Shown one piece after another: positions 1-12,583 of a stretch of DNA of 64,000 nt (position 1 is the first letter of the stretch; each line of letters opens with the position of its first letter). The position numbers and the translations under genes are program-made. This stretch comes from Trileptium ribeirensis. Taxonomy: Eukaryota > Nematoda > Enoplea > Enoplida > Thoracostomopsidae. Below the pieces are notes generated by a model. The model had not been told where the DNA came from, did not search any database, and saw only the letters and a program-made list of their open reading frames with translations. The stretch spans positions 33,433 to 97,432 of the forward strand of contig JASANE010029132.1 of NCBI GenBank assembly GCA_030248225.1, written 5' to 3'.

Positions 1-3000
1 TCAACTGTGCCAATTTAAAATTCTACTCATTTCTTCAATGCATGTTCGAATGATGTGTAAAATTATGCAAATTGTCCACAAATTCTCTTTTGAAAATGCT
101 GAGTTCGGGACTTTCGGGAAAATACAATTGTCATAAAGATGGCCGAAATGAGTATATACCTAAACAGCTCGTGGAACTGAGTAAGTCAAGCCATGGAAAA
201 ATTATTGCCATATCTGCAAAATTGACCAATTTCATTCAGCGGAAACAAAAAGAAAAGACCCAAAAATTTTTTATCATAATTTCATTTAAATGATTAGAAC
301 AGAGCGATTTGGGAAGCTCGAAACAAGCTAGAATATATAAAGGTATCTGTTTGTCTCCGTAGGCGAAATATGTTACATCAAATAAAGAAAAGAAACAAGC
401 CGAATCTTTTTTCTAATCTTCTATTCTTTGTTATGACATTATACTCACTGATTCTGGGCTTGCTGTAAAGAGTGGAGGCTATTTATGTATTAATTTGACA
501 GCGGTTTAACATGTTGCAGTGGAATCAACATTTTGAGATCTTCGAATGATGCCAACTGCTCAGACGTTATGTATTGTAAGACAGTATAACAGCTTGTTAT
601 AATCTCAGTATGTTGCAGAGATATTTAATAAACCCTAAAGAACCCTAAATCTAGACTCAGTTGTTATTGTAACATTTTAGATAGAGTTGCAATTGTAACA
701 TTTTTGTCGCATATTACTCGATGTGTAAGGACCATAAATCATATGGTGTATTCCTACGAATAGGATGGTGACTAAAGCTTAAATGTAATTAATTTGTCTT
801 GCTTACTGTTTATCTACACCCAATTTAATTCATTTTCAGGGTCGTAGCACCCCTGATTGATACGAAATATGTATATCAAAAAACACGACAGTAGGATTCT
901 GAGCTGAACACAATACAAAAATTACGATACCTTAACATGAAAAAGTATCATCATGATTCAAAACCAGCATCTAAATCAACTCAATATGTTTATTGACATA
1001 TACAGAAATATTTAACTGCATTTTCAGCCAAACGCAATAAATTAACATTATTAAAATGTACAGCCCAATATGCTGTATCTGATGCTATGTCTAATGCTTA
1101 AGAAGGCAGCGATATTAAATTAACCGGTCAATACTCTATGCTATTATAGATATAAACTTTATTCAACATTTTATAATTGATCATTTTAGCTCAAGCCACT
1201 GATGTCATCTATAAGATACAATACGTTATTATCGCATCAAATTTTTAAACTATGCGCTGACCCGTTCATACACAACTGAATTTGTGTAATGTTGAATGCT
1301 TGACAATTTCTTTAAGAAACCTCACAACGCGAAGAAATAACAATGCGCATGCAAACACACAGCATACGACAAACATAGTTAACACAGCGCTCTGCGAAAC
1401 ACGCTGGGTCTATTTGAACCCAGTTTATATGAAAGGGTTCAAACCTACACCGTTCAAAACAAATTGTAAAAATGACATTTAAAAAAGCTTTAAAAGCAAA
1501 TGTGTAAAACAAAAATCTAATGTTAGCGGATTTTTGAAGATTGAGAAGGTTATACTGAAAAGGCTGTAAAATTTTAAATCTATTTAGTCTTTAATGCTAC
1601 AGTTCATTTATTTGCAAGACGCCAATAGCCACTCCCTTCAAAATTTTTACTCCTCAAATTCTATTTAGAAAACGTATTAAACGTACTAAAAACTAATCCA
1701 TAAAATTAAACTATGTTGAGTATATATTTGCCTGGTATTTAGATTTGTCTTTTGTAAAGCTACTGGTGGATCCGGAAGTTTCAGATGTTGGTACTTATTT
1801 ACGCTGTACTACTTTAAAGCTCTGCACCCCAACCCACCGGTCGCGCGCCGAAAGTGCGTAAAATTTTAGCGGAATTTTTGACTAAAATAGGGTGAAAAGC
1901 TGCAAAATTGGACTAAAATTAATAAAAAATATTGGAAAAAGGAAAAATTTATCGCTAATTCTCAAAAATCTTCCAAGATACTCTGTTTATATTTTTTTAT
2001 GAATTTTTGATAACCCGACTTAGGTCTGACGTAAGCGGGAGGTGGAGGGAGGGCTCAACCCGTGCCCGCTCTGGATCCGATAGTGTCCAGCATATTGGCA
2101 ACATCGTTAACAGAAACCATAATTATATAATCCACTATAATTGATGGAGGATAAAAATTTCCCATAAATTTTCTAGGTGATACATATAACCATAAATATG
2201 AAAATTTGTGGACTTTGAAAATTTTATGCAACAAGTATTTTTTCTAGTTTCTGATCATATAACACAGTAATTATCCAGTAATTTAAAAATTTTGCGGCAC
2301 TTAATAAATTGACATGTACAATCAAGAGCCAGTAATTGTAAATTTTCGAACACAAATTTTATTCTCACCTGTTCAGTTTTATAAAATGGGCCATCAATTT
2401 GAACTCAGCAAAAACTTTCTCTTAAATCATAATGTAATTAACATAATTCTTTTTAAAAAATCGCACTAAACGAAACATATCGCTCAATCAATCACCCAAA
2501 TTGTTTATACTTCTAACACAACATGATCTCTGTCTCCAATGAAACCAACCAAACATAAATATTTCGAAAGTATCTGTTTATAGGGTACTTTTCGAAATAT
2601 GGCTGACTACTTTCTTCATCTATCAGTTTCTCCTCATTTTGTGTTGTATAGAATCGTAAAAAAATTTTTTTTCAAAAACCTTCAATGTTTTCACTATTAT
2701 TGTCAATAGTTGTAGCAGTGAGCGCAGAACAAATTAAAGTTATTATTCTTGTAATCATTACCAGGGCCATAGTTATTACCCCATCAACCCATGCGTTACT
2801 GTAAACAAAAAGTGTGTCTTCGTTATTATGGATATACAACAATATAGACAAAAATAGAAATGATTTTAAAAAATAATGATATATATATATATATATAATT
2901 ACTTTATTTATTTATTTTTACAATCCCTTTCATATCATAGTTAAAAAATTTGTTTACAGCTTACCACGGTATTGAAAAAATCACGACACTGTTTACGTAA

Positions 3001-4437
3001 AGAATATAATTTTTAAATATAAAAGTGAAGGCTACGTTAAGATCATAGCAACTCCTTAGTTTCAGGGGCGTAGCTCGTGGGGAAGGGGAACGGCCTCAGA
3101 GTTTTCGAGCAAAACAGGCCGACGTGATACAACCTCCCTAATTTTTCTCTAGTGGGCCCTCCTCTTTTGAATAGCGTACTAGGTCCATGAATGGTTTGCT
3201 AAGGATTTAGTCATACATGCTCAGGACCGAGGTTCCAGGAGGAGGCCTTCGGACTTCCAGGGTCGGTCCGATGGGTCGGCTGGGGAAGTGGGTGACTGCG
3301 GCGCCGTCGGCGCCGCCTTGAACAGTATCTATAGGTTCGGAGCCTGCGGCGCCTCCAGGGGGAGAAGGGTGGGTGAACTCGAACAGGCACACATCATTTG
3401 GGGGTAACCCATACCCCATTGAGCATCTATGGAGTGAGTTTTGGAACATGGGTTTCATATGCGACGCGAGATTACTAACCCACATGGCTTAGTTAAGGTA
3501 AATCCCTCCTTCCTTTCTAAGACTAATGGGTTGTTGATTAGAAGTATAAGTCGAACTGGAGGCGTAGCTAAAACTCTCTGGTAGTAAGGGGTAATTTTTA
3601 AACCGCTAGTTGTCAAATGGATCTAAATGCGCCAATTTTTTGCGCTACATACAACTCTTTTTCAAAAAATTTGGCCCACAAAAGTCTGGTAGAGAGACAT
3701 ATACAACTGGCTACATCTACGAGTTCAGCTGGTTAGTATGTCAACCGCCATAGGCGTATACATGATTGTCGATTAAGGGGCACATTCATGGCATGAACAC
3801 ATAAAGCATGCATGCTCATAGGGGTGAGAAAGATTACGCCCCTTAAGCTCGGAGCCCCCTCCTGGTTGACACCGGTCACGCCTGTGAGAGCGCCCGATCC
3901 TTTCCTAAGGCTCCGTATCGCCTCTCCGAGCATGCAAAATTTTGCGAAATTTTTTACAATTTGGGGAAATTTGGTTAAAAAAATAGCATAAATTGTCAAA
4001 AATTAGATGAAATTTTAGCAAAACTGGGGCACATGTGTCAATTATAAGCTGCATCAAACGTTATGATCCTAAACAAATATTTTTATTCGCCACCATTAAA
4101 GGGGCCTCTAGATACACCTATTTCAACCTTATAATCTTGCTTGGTCTATTCGACTGTTTGTTAATAAGGCTCAATTAGAAATGGCGTAACTCAACGCAGC
4201 GAAATATCTAGTTAATAAAGCTTGAAGTTTAAAAACAAGCCGGCCAAAACCGTTTAATGAGTGTGTGGTATCTTTAGCACATTCGATATTTAGGATTAGC
4301 GGCATGGTCTTAGTACCGAGAAAAATATACAGATATTTGTTTGTGTGTTTATTTTAGTACCCACCAATCATGAGTAGCAAGCAACATATAAATAGTAACA
4401 TTTCAAAAAAGCCAGGGCAGTATTAGTCTGGAAAGTC
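1..4437. other. Non-coding AT-rich stretch with GC-rich inserts
   Basis: I see no supportable gene here. All open frames are short and show no recognisable motif or convincing splice structure. The stretch would be intron or 3' flank of the minus-strand gene whose exon at 11173-12076 ends in a splice donor. It contains an (AT)n run at 2879-2897 and GC-rich patches around 1826-2110, 3062-3480 and 3775-4040 that resemble a dispersed GC-hairpin element family listed separately. Confidence 0.5.
3062..3480. mobile_element. GC-rich insert with perfect GC hairpin
   Basis: A GC-rich island sits in AT-rich DNA. At its core the 8-base arms GCGGCGCC (3298-3305) and GGCGCCGC (3309-3316) form a perfect hairpin around a 3-base loop. 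Similar GC stems next to GC-rich tracts recur near 22.4, 36.6 and 57.6 kb, so this is probably one member of a dispersed non-autonomous element family. The ends are not defined. An open minus-strand frame across it is Gly/Pro-rich and is probably a by-product of composition. Confidence 0.4.
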
Positions 4438-5488
4438 ACAAAAATTAGTGGCATATATGCTACAAATCGACAATATTTCGGTATCCGAAGAAAATAGATC
4501 AACTTTGTAGTTCATCAAAGAGCACTGTCATCGGTGCATTACCTGCACATCGTTTGCGTCACCGATCCTTCTACAATACGCTCTGAGATCTTAAAGATGA
4601 AGGATTGTCTTTTGCATTATTGTCAGCCAGTTTCCCCACAAAACATGACCAAAATTAGTGGCATATATGCTACAAACCGACATTATTTTGGTATCCGAAG
4701 AAAATACATCAACTTTGCAGTTCCGCAAAGAGCCTTGTCATCGGTGCATTACCTGCACATCGTTTGCGTCACAGATCCTTCTGCAATACCCTCTGAGATC
4801 TTAAAATTGTAGGATTGTCTTTTGCATTATTGTTAGCCAGTTTACCACAAAACATGACCAAAATTAGTGACATATATGCTACAAATCGACATTATTTTGG
4901 TATCCGAAGAAAATACATCAACTTTTCAGTTCCGCAAAGAGCATTGTCATCGGTGCATTACCTGCACATCGTTTGCGTCACCGATCCTTCTACAATACGC
5001 TCTGAGATCTTAAAGTTGAAGGATTGTCTTTTGCATTATTGTCAGCCAGTTTCCCCACAAAACATGACCAAAATTAGTGGCATATGTGCTAAAAATCGAC
5101 ATTATTTTGGTATCCGAAGAAAATACATCAACTTTGCAGTTCCGCAAAGAGCATTGTCATCGGTGCATTACCTGCACATCGTTTGCGTCACAGACACTTC
5201 TACAATACGCTCTGAGATCTTAAAATTGCAGGATTGTCTTTTGCATTATTGTTAGCCAGTTTCCCACAAAACATGACCAAAATTAGTGGCATATATGCTA
5301 CAAATCGACATTATTTTGGTATCCGAAGAAAATACATCAACTTTGCAGTTCCGCAAAGAGCATTGTCATCGGTGCATTACCTGCACATCGTTTGCGTCAC
5401 AGACACTTCTACAATACGCTCTGAGATCTTAAAATTGCAGGATTGCCTTTTGCATTATTGTCAGCCAGTTTCCCCACAAAACTGCCAC
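4438..5488. repeat. Tandem array, 209-210 bp period, 5 copies
   Basis: The marker aaaattagtg recurs at 4441, 4651, 4860, 5070 and 5279, giving spacings of 210, 209, 210 and 209. Copies differ by scattered substitutions and one-base indels. Open frames of 90-150 codons run through the array only because the period is close to a multiple of three. They carry no domain and are not taken as genes. Confidence 0.95.
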
Positions 5489-6840
5489 AACCCCATACAA
5501 TGTGAAACATTGTTCGCTACAAGGCCATGACCTGCAAGTGCAATTTCAAAACTCTTTTTCCTGTACTAAACTCAATTTAATATCGTTTCGGATTTACTGA
5601 GGTTTCGGTATCGTAAAACGTAATGCTTGAATGATAGTCATTGACACGAAAAATTATATCTTTTTACAAATATTATTACCCGTTTTTTAATCGTCGACAT
5701 TCTCTTCGTGTACCCACACAGTTTAGTCGTAGGACTGAAGTTTAATGAAACATAAATAATTTTATTGCATAGTCGTAAAATTGTCATCAGTTATTTGCGA
5801 TAACGATAGTGCTAATTTTTCAACGCATATGATAGTTTAATTTTAATCAAAATTTAGTATTGCCACATGTTTTATTCTAATAGATATATGTACATAGATA
5901 CCCAACGTGTGTAAGATATGTAGTGGGGCGGGAATGAGGAAAGTAGGTGATTCCATCGGGTGGTGATAAGTGTTCGGCAGGGTAACCACTGATTTTTCTT
6001 GTATTTCTATATAATTTACTAATTGTTTTCCATAATTTTGTAATTTTGCCCATGATTGAAAAAATTATGTATGACGCTTCGGGGTGGAGGGAGGGGCTCT
6101 TCAAGGAGACAAATATGGCTTAAGGAGCTTCTGAGTCTTAGAGTGTAACCAAACGGCCTAGGACACCTATATAAGTAATAATACCTTCTCTCTAAATAAA
6201 CCCGTGCCATTTAGGCTTTAAAATACTAAAATTTCATGGCATATGTTGATAACTTGACATTATACCCATTTTGGCTGTAGCCTGTGATAGTGTATTTTGC
6301 CGCATTCTGCAAGCACTGTCATCGCCCTATAGCACAAGTAGCACATAAACGTGCATGAATTATATTGAAAATACGAATATGAAATAGTTTGTCACCATTC
6401 GTTATAAACAAATCAAGTATAATATTGCATTAAGATGATTTACGATGTGCGGACACGTGTCCAGTGTAACGTTTTATAAATCTTCGATTGCACCAGATTT
6501 GATAAATCCGACAGTTTAACCCTCTAATTCCTACCGTTTTTCGACAAGAATGTGCTGTACTAGCTAAATCCGACGAATACTACGTGATTGCACGCACATT
6601 GTTGTTTGCTCACGTCGCAAGGAGCCTTAAGGATCCGAGCAATAGCTCAGATATAGCTAAATGATTAGTTATTGTGATTTTCACCCGAGTGTTCGGAGTT
6701 CAATACCTCGCGGCGACCACTAATTGTTCATCGATGCTCCAGACGTAAATGAATTCAGGAAACAAAGTTTTAAATAGTAAAATATGCCAATGTGATTTAG
6801 CATTTGATAACAAAAATCTGAATATATTTCGTCAAGTATA
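5489..6840. other. Non-coding stretch with a tRNA-like fragment
   Basis: No gene is supported. A GC-rich patch at about 5900-6210 with an AT flank resembles the dispersed GC-rich insert family. A tRNA-like sequence at about 6635-6719 is listed separately. Confidence 0.4.
6635..6719 (+). pseudogene. tRNA-like sequence (SINE head or tRNA pseudogene)
   Basis: An A-box-like TAGCTCAG begins near 6643. About 55 bases later comes a B-box-like GGAGTTCAATACC, followed by a CGCGGCGACCA end. The spacing suits a tRNA, but the 5' acceptor strand does not pair with the 3' end and the B box departs from GGTTCGANTCC. I read this as a tRNA-derived SINE head or a dead tRNA gene. Confidence 0.35.
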
Positions 6841-6960
6841 TATTGTTGATTAACATAAAACTCAGAATAGATAGCCGCGTTATTGTTGATTAACATAAAA
6901 CTCAGAATAGATAGCCGCGTTATTGTTGATTAACATAAAACTCAGAATAGATAGCCGCGT
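6841..6960. repeat. Perfect 40-bp tandem triplicate
   Basis: The 40-base unit beginning tattgttgat occurs at 6841, 6881 and 6921 with no differences visible. Complete identity points to a very recent expansion or an assembly duplication. Confidence 0.97.
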
Positions 6961-8280
6961 TAAGTATACAATAATTAACTTGTTTACGAATAGATTTTTG
7001 ACATCGTTTTACATTAGTCAATGTGAAAATTTGTTGACGGAATGTATATACTGTTTGCAGAATATCAATAGTACCATATAATATAATATAATGCAATTTT
7101 TTATTGAAAGATATTGTGGTACATTGCTATTTTAGTTGTGTAGTCAGGTTGAAGAAAAGAATGACGTTGGCTGGATTTTTGGAAATAACTGCAAATTTTC
7201 AACAAAACCTGAAATTTAGCAGGATTTTAACCCCATATTGCTTTTGTCAAACACGTTAAAGTTTGCCGATTTTTCCCAAGCTGACCATTATTCATGATTA
7301 GAAATCGAATTTAAACGCAATAAACTGTTCAACAAATTACCCGATAGAGTTCAAAGTATTTTCCCCAATACCAAACAGCAAACCGCTATTTCCTAAATTA
7401 TTACAGATTTTTATAATAATAGAGTTTAACACCTAGGTGTTGGTATAGTGTATTGATGTTAGTTACGTTTTCTGATTAACGCGGTTGTCCGCATAAGTAT
7501 TTAAATCGTGAAATAAATATAAAATGCTGAGCACAAACTGCCGTATCTCATGTAATAAAATCTCGCTTACCTTGTTGTTATGACACTCGAGCAAACAATA
7601 ATTTATACCCATACATGCTGATGCTCCGAGCTGTCAAGAGTCGCGCGGAGAGGCCATCTTATCAGGTAGAGGTCCGCGGGTGGAGTGGGTCCAGGATGGG
7701 AGGGGTGTTGGCAAAAGTTGTCGGCGACCTCATCCCTCCCCTCTAAAGCGACTTACTATGCAACTTTTGTGATCAAAATAACCCAACCGCCCCAACGGAG
7801 AATGTGATTACACTGTAAAGCTTTGTACATGATTATTGATTTATTATAATAAATCCCGAACAGTTATTTTGTAAACTAAACGCTGAAGTAGACACAATTT
7901 CATTGCGATGACCTCGTTTATAGTTTTTATCAACTAAAACGTTGACAAACAAGTACTGAATATTATAAAAAAGTTGAAAGAGAACGCTTGACCGATTTAG
8001 AACACATGAAACACGAGCGCAACAGAACGTTTGAGCAAACGAACCATCATCACCTATATATTTATAAAATTAAATATGTACAGATAATAAATAATTAGAT
8101 AAATAAATAAATAAATACACTCATAGTACATCGGTTCATATATTAAAATAAAACTAAAATTTTTGCTTTACAATGCAGTTGTGCATCGGTCCGATTTTCG
8201 TTTCAGCAACATTTTCGCACATTTGTTGCTTAAGATACCTGACTTTACAGGTATGAAAGCATGAAATCATTCTGATTCGG
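6961..8280. other. Non-coding stretch
   Basis: No gene is seen. A GC-rich patch at about 7608-7750 begins with acatgctgatgctccgag. This closely resembles the left end of the MITE-like element at 22182 (acatgctgacgctccgag), so it is probably a fragment of the same family. Confidence 0.4.
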
Positions 8281-8281
8281 A

Positions 8282-8345
8282 CGAAAACACACGACCTTTC
8301 GGTGATTAGATAGCTCGCGCTCTTCAAACTGAGCTACTGTGTGAT
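8282..8345 (-). pseudogene. tRNA-like sequence (probable SINE head)
   Basis: On the minus strand an A-box-like GTAGCTCAGTTTGAAGAGCG is followed at tRNA-like spacing by a degenerate B box in GGTCGTGTGTTTTCGTCC. The acceptor stem does not close. This is consistent with a tRNA-derived SINE or a decayed tRNA gene. Confidence 0.4.
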
Positions 8346-8799
8346 CAGTAAGGAAAAATACATAGCATATAGGTATAGATTTTAGTTAGTTACATACAGT
8401 GTTGAACGGGGTACACTGTTCTGTCGGCAATTACGCTTGTGATAATCTGCCTCCAATTTACTCTGTCTGCAGTTAGGTTGGATACATGAGTAACACAGCT
8501 TTGTTTTCACTGGTTGTAGTTCACTCGAAATGACACTTGGACGACTGTGTTTTTGATATCATTGAAGCAAGTATGTTTGAATGTCCAACGAACACCACCC
8601 GGTCGTCGTTTTCAAGTCCTTGGCACTGGGTGTAACAACGATCGCTTTGGGACACATTGCGGTGGCTTTCTTAGTCCGTCTCCTAGCCAAACCAATCTTT
8701 GATTTTGGATCGCAAATCTACCACATATCTATTTCCTTATCTGTATAAAATTGGTTTACTCATTATTTTATGGCATTGTGTTCTCACGTTAACAGTATG

Positions 8800-9065
8800 T
8801 TCATGGCACAAGTCCTGCTCCGAGACCGATGAACCCCTGCGGCACGACTAGTACCTGTGTTGTGAAACAGAGCCAGTTAGCGGAGTTCATGACACAACTC
8901 TTGCTGCGAGACCGATGAACTCCTGCGGCACGACTGGCAACTGTGTTGGGAGGCAGAGCCAACTAGCGGAGTTCTTGGCACAATTCCTGCTGCGACACAT
9001 ATGAATCCCTGCGGTACAGCAGGCACAGCAGATACCCTGTTTTGTTAAGAGGAACCAGAAAGCGG
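8800..9065. repeat. Diverged 86-bp tandem repeat, 3 copies
   Basis: The markers ttcatggcac, ttcatgacac and ttcttggca start at 8800, 8886 and 8972. Each unit contains a gaccgatgaac...cctgcgg core. Copies have diverged by substitution and the third decays at its right end. Confidence 0.85.
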
Positions 9066-9179
9066 AACTAAAGGGACCTAGTGTAAGATGAACAAGTTTG
9101 AAATTAGAGCCAAATTCTGAGTTGGTTTAAAAGTTTTAAAAATATGGAGGAACATACAAATGGTAAAAAACTTTGCGCA

Positions 9180-9410
9180 CACAACATGGTTACGCTTTAC
9201 TTGCTTGGGCCCAAGTCAAACTGAGGGACACAACGCTATATCTACTGAAAAAACAAAGTCGAGTGAGGCTTAGGCTTGATATAATGCTTATATGAGGACA
9301 CTAGATCAGGCAAAACCTCAGGCTTATACTTAGTATAGCGAGAACGGCGCATCTTGTATGTAGCTTAAGGCCCTCAACTTGAGTTTATCAAATGTTTATA
9401 TGAATATTTT
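9180..9410 (+). repeat. Dispersed repeat copy with GGCTTA runs
   Basis: The order of motifs (ggcccaagtcaa...gagg, ggcttaggctt, tagtatagcgag, ctcaacttgag, atcaaatgttta) matches a second copy at about 31056-31275 and a reverse copy at about 53395-53580. The family carries TTAGGC-like units internally. No ORF or terminal repeats were recognised. Confidence 0.55.
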
Positions 9411-11172
9411 GTATCCTGAAAACCCAAATATTATCTGCAGATGCAAATATAAGACATATATATCCATTTTAGCACTACAAAATAAGGATCGCAACAAAAA
9501 CTGTCGTTATAAATATTTTGCAACAGTAAACTTAAACCATCCCGCTTTAGTATTTCGGTCAAAATATGTTGCAGAACGTTTTTGGTGAAGCGTAATTCGG
9601 CACAAAACTTTTCGCGAACACACAACTCTGTGATAAAACTTTGAAATTTTCACCTTTTTGGGCTATTTTTTAAACTTCAACTCATAGCACGATAACGGTA
9701 GCTCTCACAAAAAATGCATAAGGTCAAAGCCTCGATGAAAAAATAGTGGTCTCTATTTTTCGCCGCGAACGTTCTATCTCGAGATATAGGTCATGAAAGA
9801 TAGATACCCAGATGGCCAAATTTCAAAACTTGAACTTTGACCCATTTGGGGGGCCCATTTGGACCCGTAAAACGTGTTCCACAGATTTAGCGTCTAATGG
9901 AAGGGCATAAATAAACTGAATTTGTGATCAAATAAAAATTGTGAAGATCTATCCATCCGGTGATGTGTTAAAGAAATTTTACGATTTCTGTTGCTATCAA
10001 AGTTGTTTGCAAATACTCCGCTCGCTCTGTTTTAAATATATGAGCAGTCTCAACAATTTGACACGCTTTAGTGAAGTACCAGATGGTGGCATGTCAGTTA
10101 CAACAATTTGTAAACGGTAACATGCCAGTTTTGCACCTTGCAGACGGTGGCGTGGCACCAATTTGTAAATGGTGGCATCTCAGTTGCGAAAATTTATATG
10201 TAAATGATGGTGTGTATCAACAGTCAGCGAGTAACTGGCATGACATCATCAATGGTTTGATGCATTTGGGGCTATCAAAGACTGTGTAGTCGATGCACGC
10301 AAATTAAAGGGAACGCGTGCGGAATTATTGTGACAGAAACCATTTTAAATAAGACTCAGAAAATTTGTGGGTGTTAATAAATTGTACAAAGACAGTTACT
10401 TTGAAAATTGTGGGTATACCGAAAATAACACAGTATTCCAAAAATTACTGGGTCTTAGTACCATTACGTACCATTACGAACGATTTCTTCCTCCATGGTA
10501 CAAAAGAGGGTGGGTGTGATATTTCCGTTGTCAGACTTGTTTCGAATCTTGCACCATTTCGAAGGAAAGCGAAGCCACGCATTGGAGCGAGGCCATATTG
10601 AGCATGAAATATCAATTAACAGCATTTAAGTCACTAATTGCATTCACCCTGAAATTTTCAAAATTGTGGGTGCATAAAAATAAGAATTTAAAAATTTATG
10701 GGTGCTGCTAAATTGGATGCGCTCAGTAGGTTTTAGGTGAAATCACGACCCAGTAATTTTTATTTTTGTGGTGCAACTTTTATCCTTCCACTTCATTTTC
10801 AAAGTGGACCATCTATTATTAGCGCATTTAAAAGAGTAAAATATTTCAGCAATTAATATTAATGATCAATTAAAACAAATTAAAGCTGGTCTTTTCTATA
10901 CCGGGCCCTCAGATTTGTCATTCACATTTCGATTGCATATGTGTACATCTCAAGCTGACATCCACACTTTTACCTCACGGTAATTTCATACTTTGGTTCC
11001 CAAGCCTCAGAAGTGACTGTCTCACATTTCAGCCCGCGGTTCCGCCCATGTGTCCACTGAATCAAATAGGATTGATGCAACTTACAAATAAATTCTGCTA
11101 GCTTTGTATCAATTAGCGATGGCTCAACTATATTTTGCGGTAATTTAAAAAAACATATAAGAGCAAGCTTAC
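9411..11172. other. Non-coding stretch
   Basis: This lies downstream of the 11173-12076 exon in the direction of the minus-strand gene, so it is intron or 3' region. Around 10075-10260 there are diverged copies of a ggtggcatgtcag/caatttgtaaa unit of about 36 bp. I found no exon with convincing boundaries. Confidence 0.4.
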
Positions 11173-12076
11173 CTTAGCGTCAGATCGAAATCTTCTTGAA
11201 TTATGATTGGAACCGATACTCGATTTCGCAGCCTTTACTTGTTTCATTGTTTTCAGTTGGTTTTCGGCACTTGATTTAAGTTTTGACGATGGCACCGAAA
11301 TGAATTGTAACGGATCGGCAGCTGGAGTTCCGACAGTTTTGCCGGATACTGTACGCGTTGGAATAATTACTGAATCTTTGTGTTTATTCTCGCTGTTGTT
11401 GTTGTTGTGACTGTAGTTGTAATTAAATACATTAGAGCTTGATAGTGATGATGACTGTTCACTATATGACGACGGTGGATATGACAGTTCAGAAGACCGA
11501 TCATATGAATTGTCCGCGCCACCACTGAGCGAAGTTCCACCGGTAAGATCTAGCGATTCGAATGCTGGCATCGTTTCTGGTGTAAACGATTTTTGTAAAT
11601 AATCACTAACTTTTTCACTGTATGCAAGTGGTTGTGTCATAGGAATGCAAGTTTTATTATTGTTATCACTAAAACTAGACTGTGTCTCGTGTAAAAGTGC
11701 CGATGCTTCAACTTTTACCAATGGAGTCGAATTCTCCTTAGACACGTTCTCGAAGGATCCTGGAGCAGGTAGTGGGATATGCAGCGGCAGCACACCTTTG
11801 GCCAATATCGCAGAAGTGGCCTGTCGGTCCAAACTTGGGTACCAATCTACTGAATACGATCGATGTGCTCTGGATAAGCAGGAGCTATTCTCTATAACTG
11901 ACGTCGTACAATTAGTTTCGTTTTGCGCTTTTGTCTGTGAGCAATAGTGTTTTACTAACGATTGCCGGGGAAGTGTATTTGAAACGTGGGTAATTTCTTC
12001 ACGTTGAGTCTCAACTATATTAGCAATTAAATCTTGCGATAAATTTTGTTCCGCTGTGGAATCGGAAGACGTAACC
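11173..12076 (-). CDS. Internal exon, Ser/Asn-rich protein of unknown function
   Basis: This is a 904-nt exon with acceptor TTTTTTTCAG just upstream (12077-12086) and donor CTAAG|GTAAGC at its end. It contributes one base to a split Arg codon and then 301 codons, ending in phase 0. The split codon fits the two bases left by the exon ending at 42148, which strongly supports a junction across a 30-kb intron. The encoded segment opens with TSSDSTAEQNLSQDL, is rich in Ser, Asn, Thr and Lys, and carries an NNNN tract and Ser-rich runs near the middle. It has no membrane segment or recognised domain and looks intrinsically disordered with possible phosphorylation sites. The gene must continue to the left, because the exon ends in a donor. 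The family is not recognised. Opposite-strand frames here are shadows. Confidence 0.75.
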
Positions 12077-12139
12077 CTGAAAAAAATGATAAATAGATCA
12101 AAAGTAGGGTATGAATACCTACATGCCAACATAAAGTTT

Positions 12140-12480
12140 TATACAGTATTTAGGAATACCGGCAGAAGAAAATATTTGTTCCAATTTTCTAAAAATTGTC
12201 AATCGAAGTTTATTGTAAAAATTAATAGGGATATCGGCAGAAGAAAATATTTATTCCAATTTTGTGAACGTTGTTAATAGAATTTTATAGCAAAAAGTTA
12301 TAACGTTATGGGCAGAAGAAAATATTGCTTCTGATTTTGTGAAAGTGATTAGTAGAATTTTATAGCAACAATTTATACAATATTTAGGAATAATGGCAGA
12401 ATAAAATATTTGTTCCAATTTTGTTAAAATTGTTAATAGAATTTTATTGCAAAATTTTATTGTAAAAATTGAAATTAGCA
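12140..12480. repeat. 75-84 bp tandem repeat, 4 copies
   Basis: The unit ggcagaagaaaatatt recurs at 12161, 12236, 12311 and 12395 (the last copy is ggcagaataaaatatt). Each is followed by a ccaattttgt...gttaatagaattttat tract. Copies vary in length. The array begins less than 70 bp inside the intron from the acceptor of the 11173-12076 exon. Confidence 0.85.
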
Positions 12481-12583
12481 TATTGTTCGTGGTTCAATCA
12501 TGGAATTATTTTTAGTGTTTTATTGAACATGACTAATATAGATTTAAGCGTTGTCTATTAAATGACAAAAAATGACTTCAAAT

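Noticed and set aside
3207..3485. Gly/Pro-rich 92-codon minus frame
   Set aside because: It overlaps a GC-rich hairpin insert; GC-rich DNA has few stops and no motif is present.
4534..5530. Repetitive protein in the 210-bp array
   Set aside because: Frames restart in each copy and change with one-base indels.
8886..9000. Hammerhead ribozyme in the 86-bp repeat (cgatgaac core)
   Set aside because: The CTGATGA and GAAA core boxes are not present in the right order with pairing stems.
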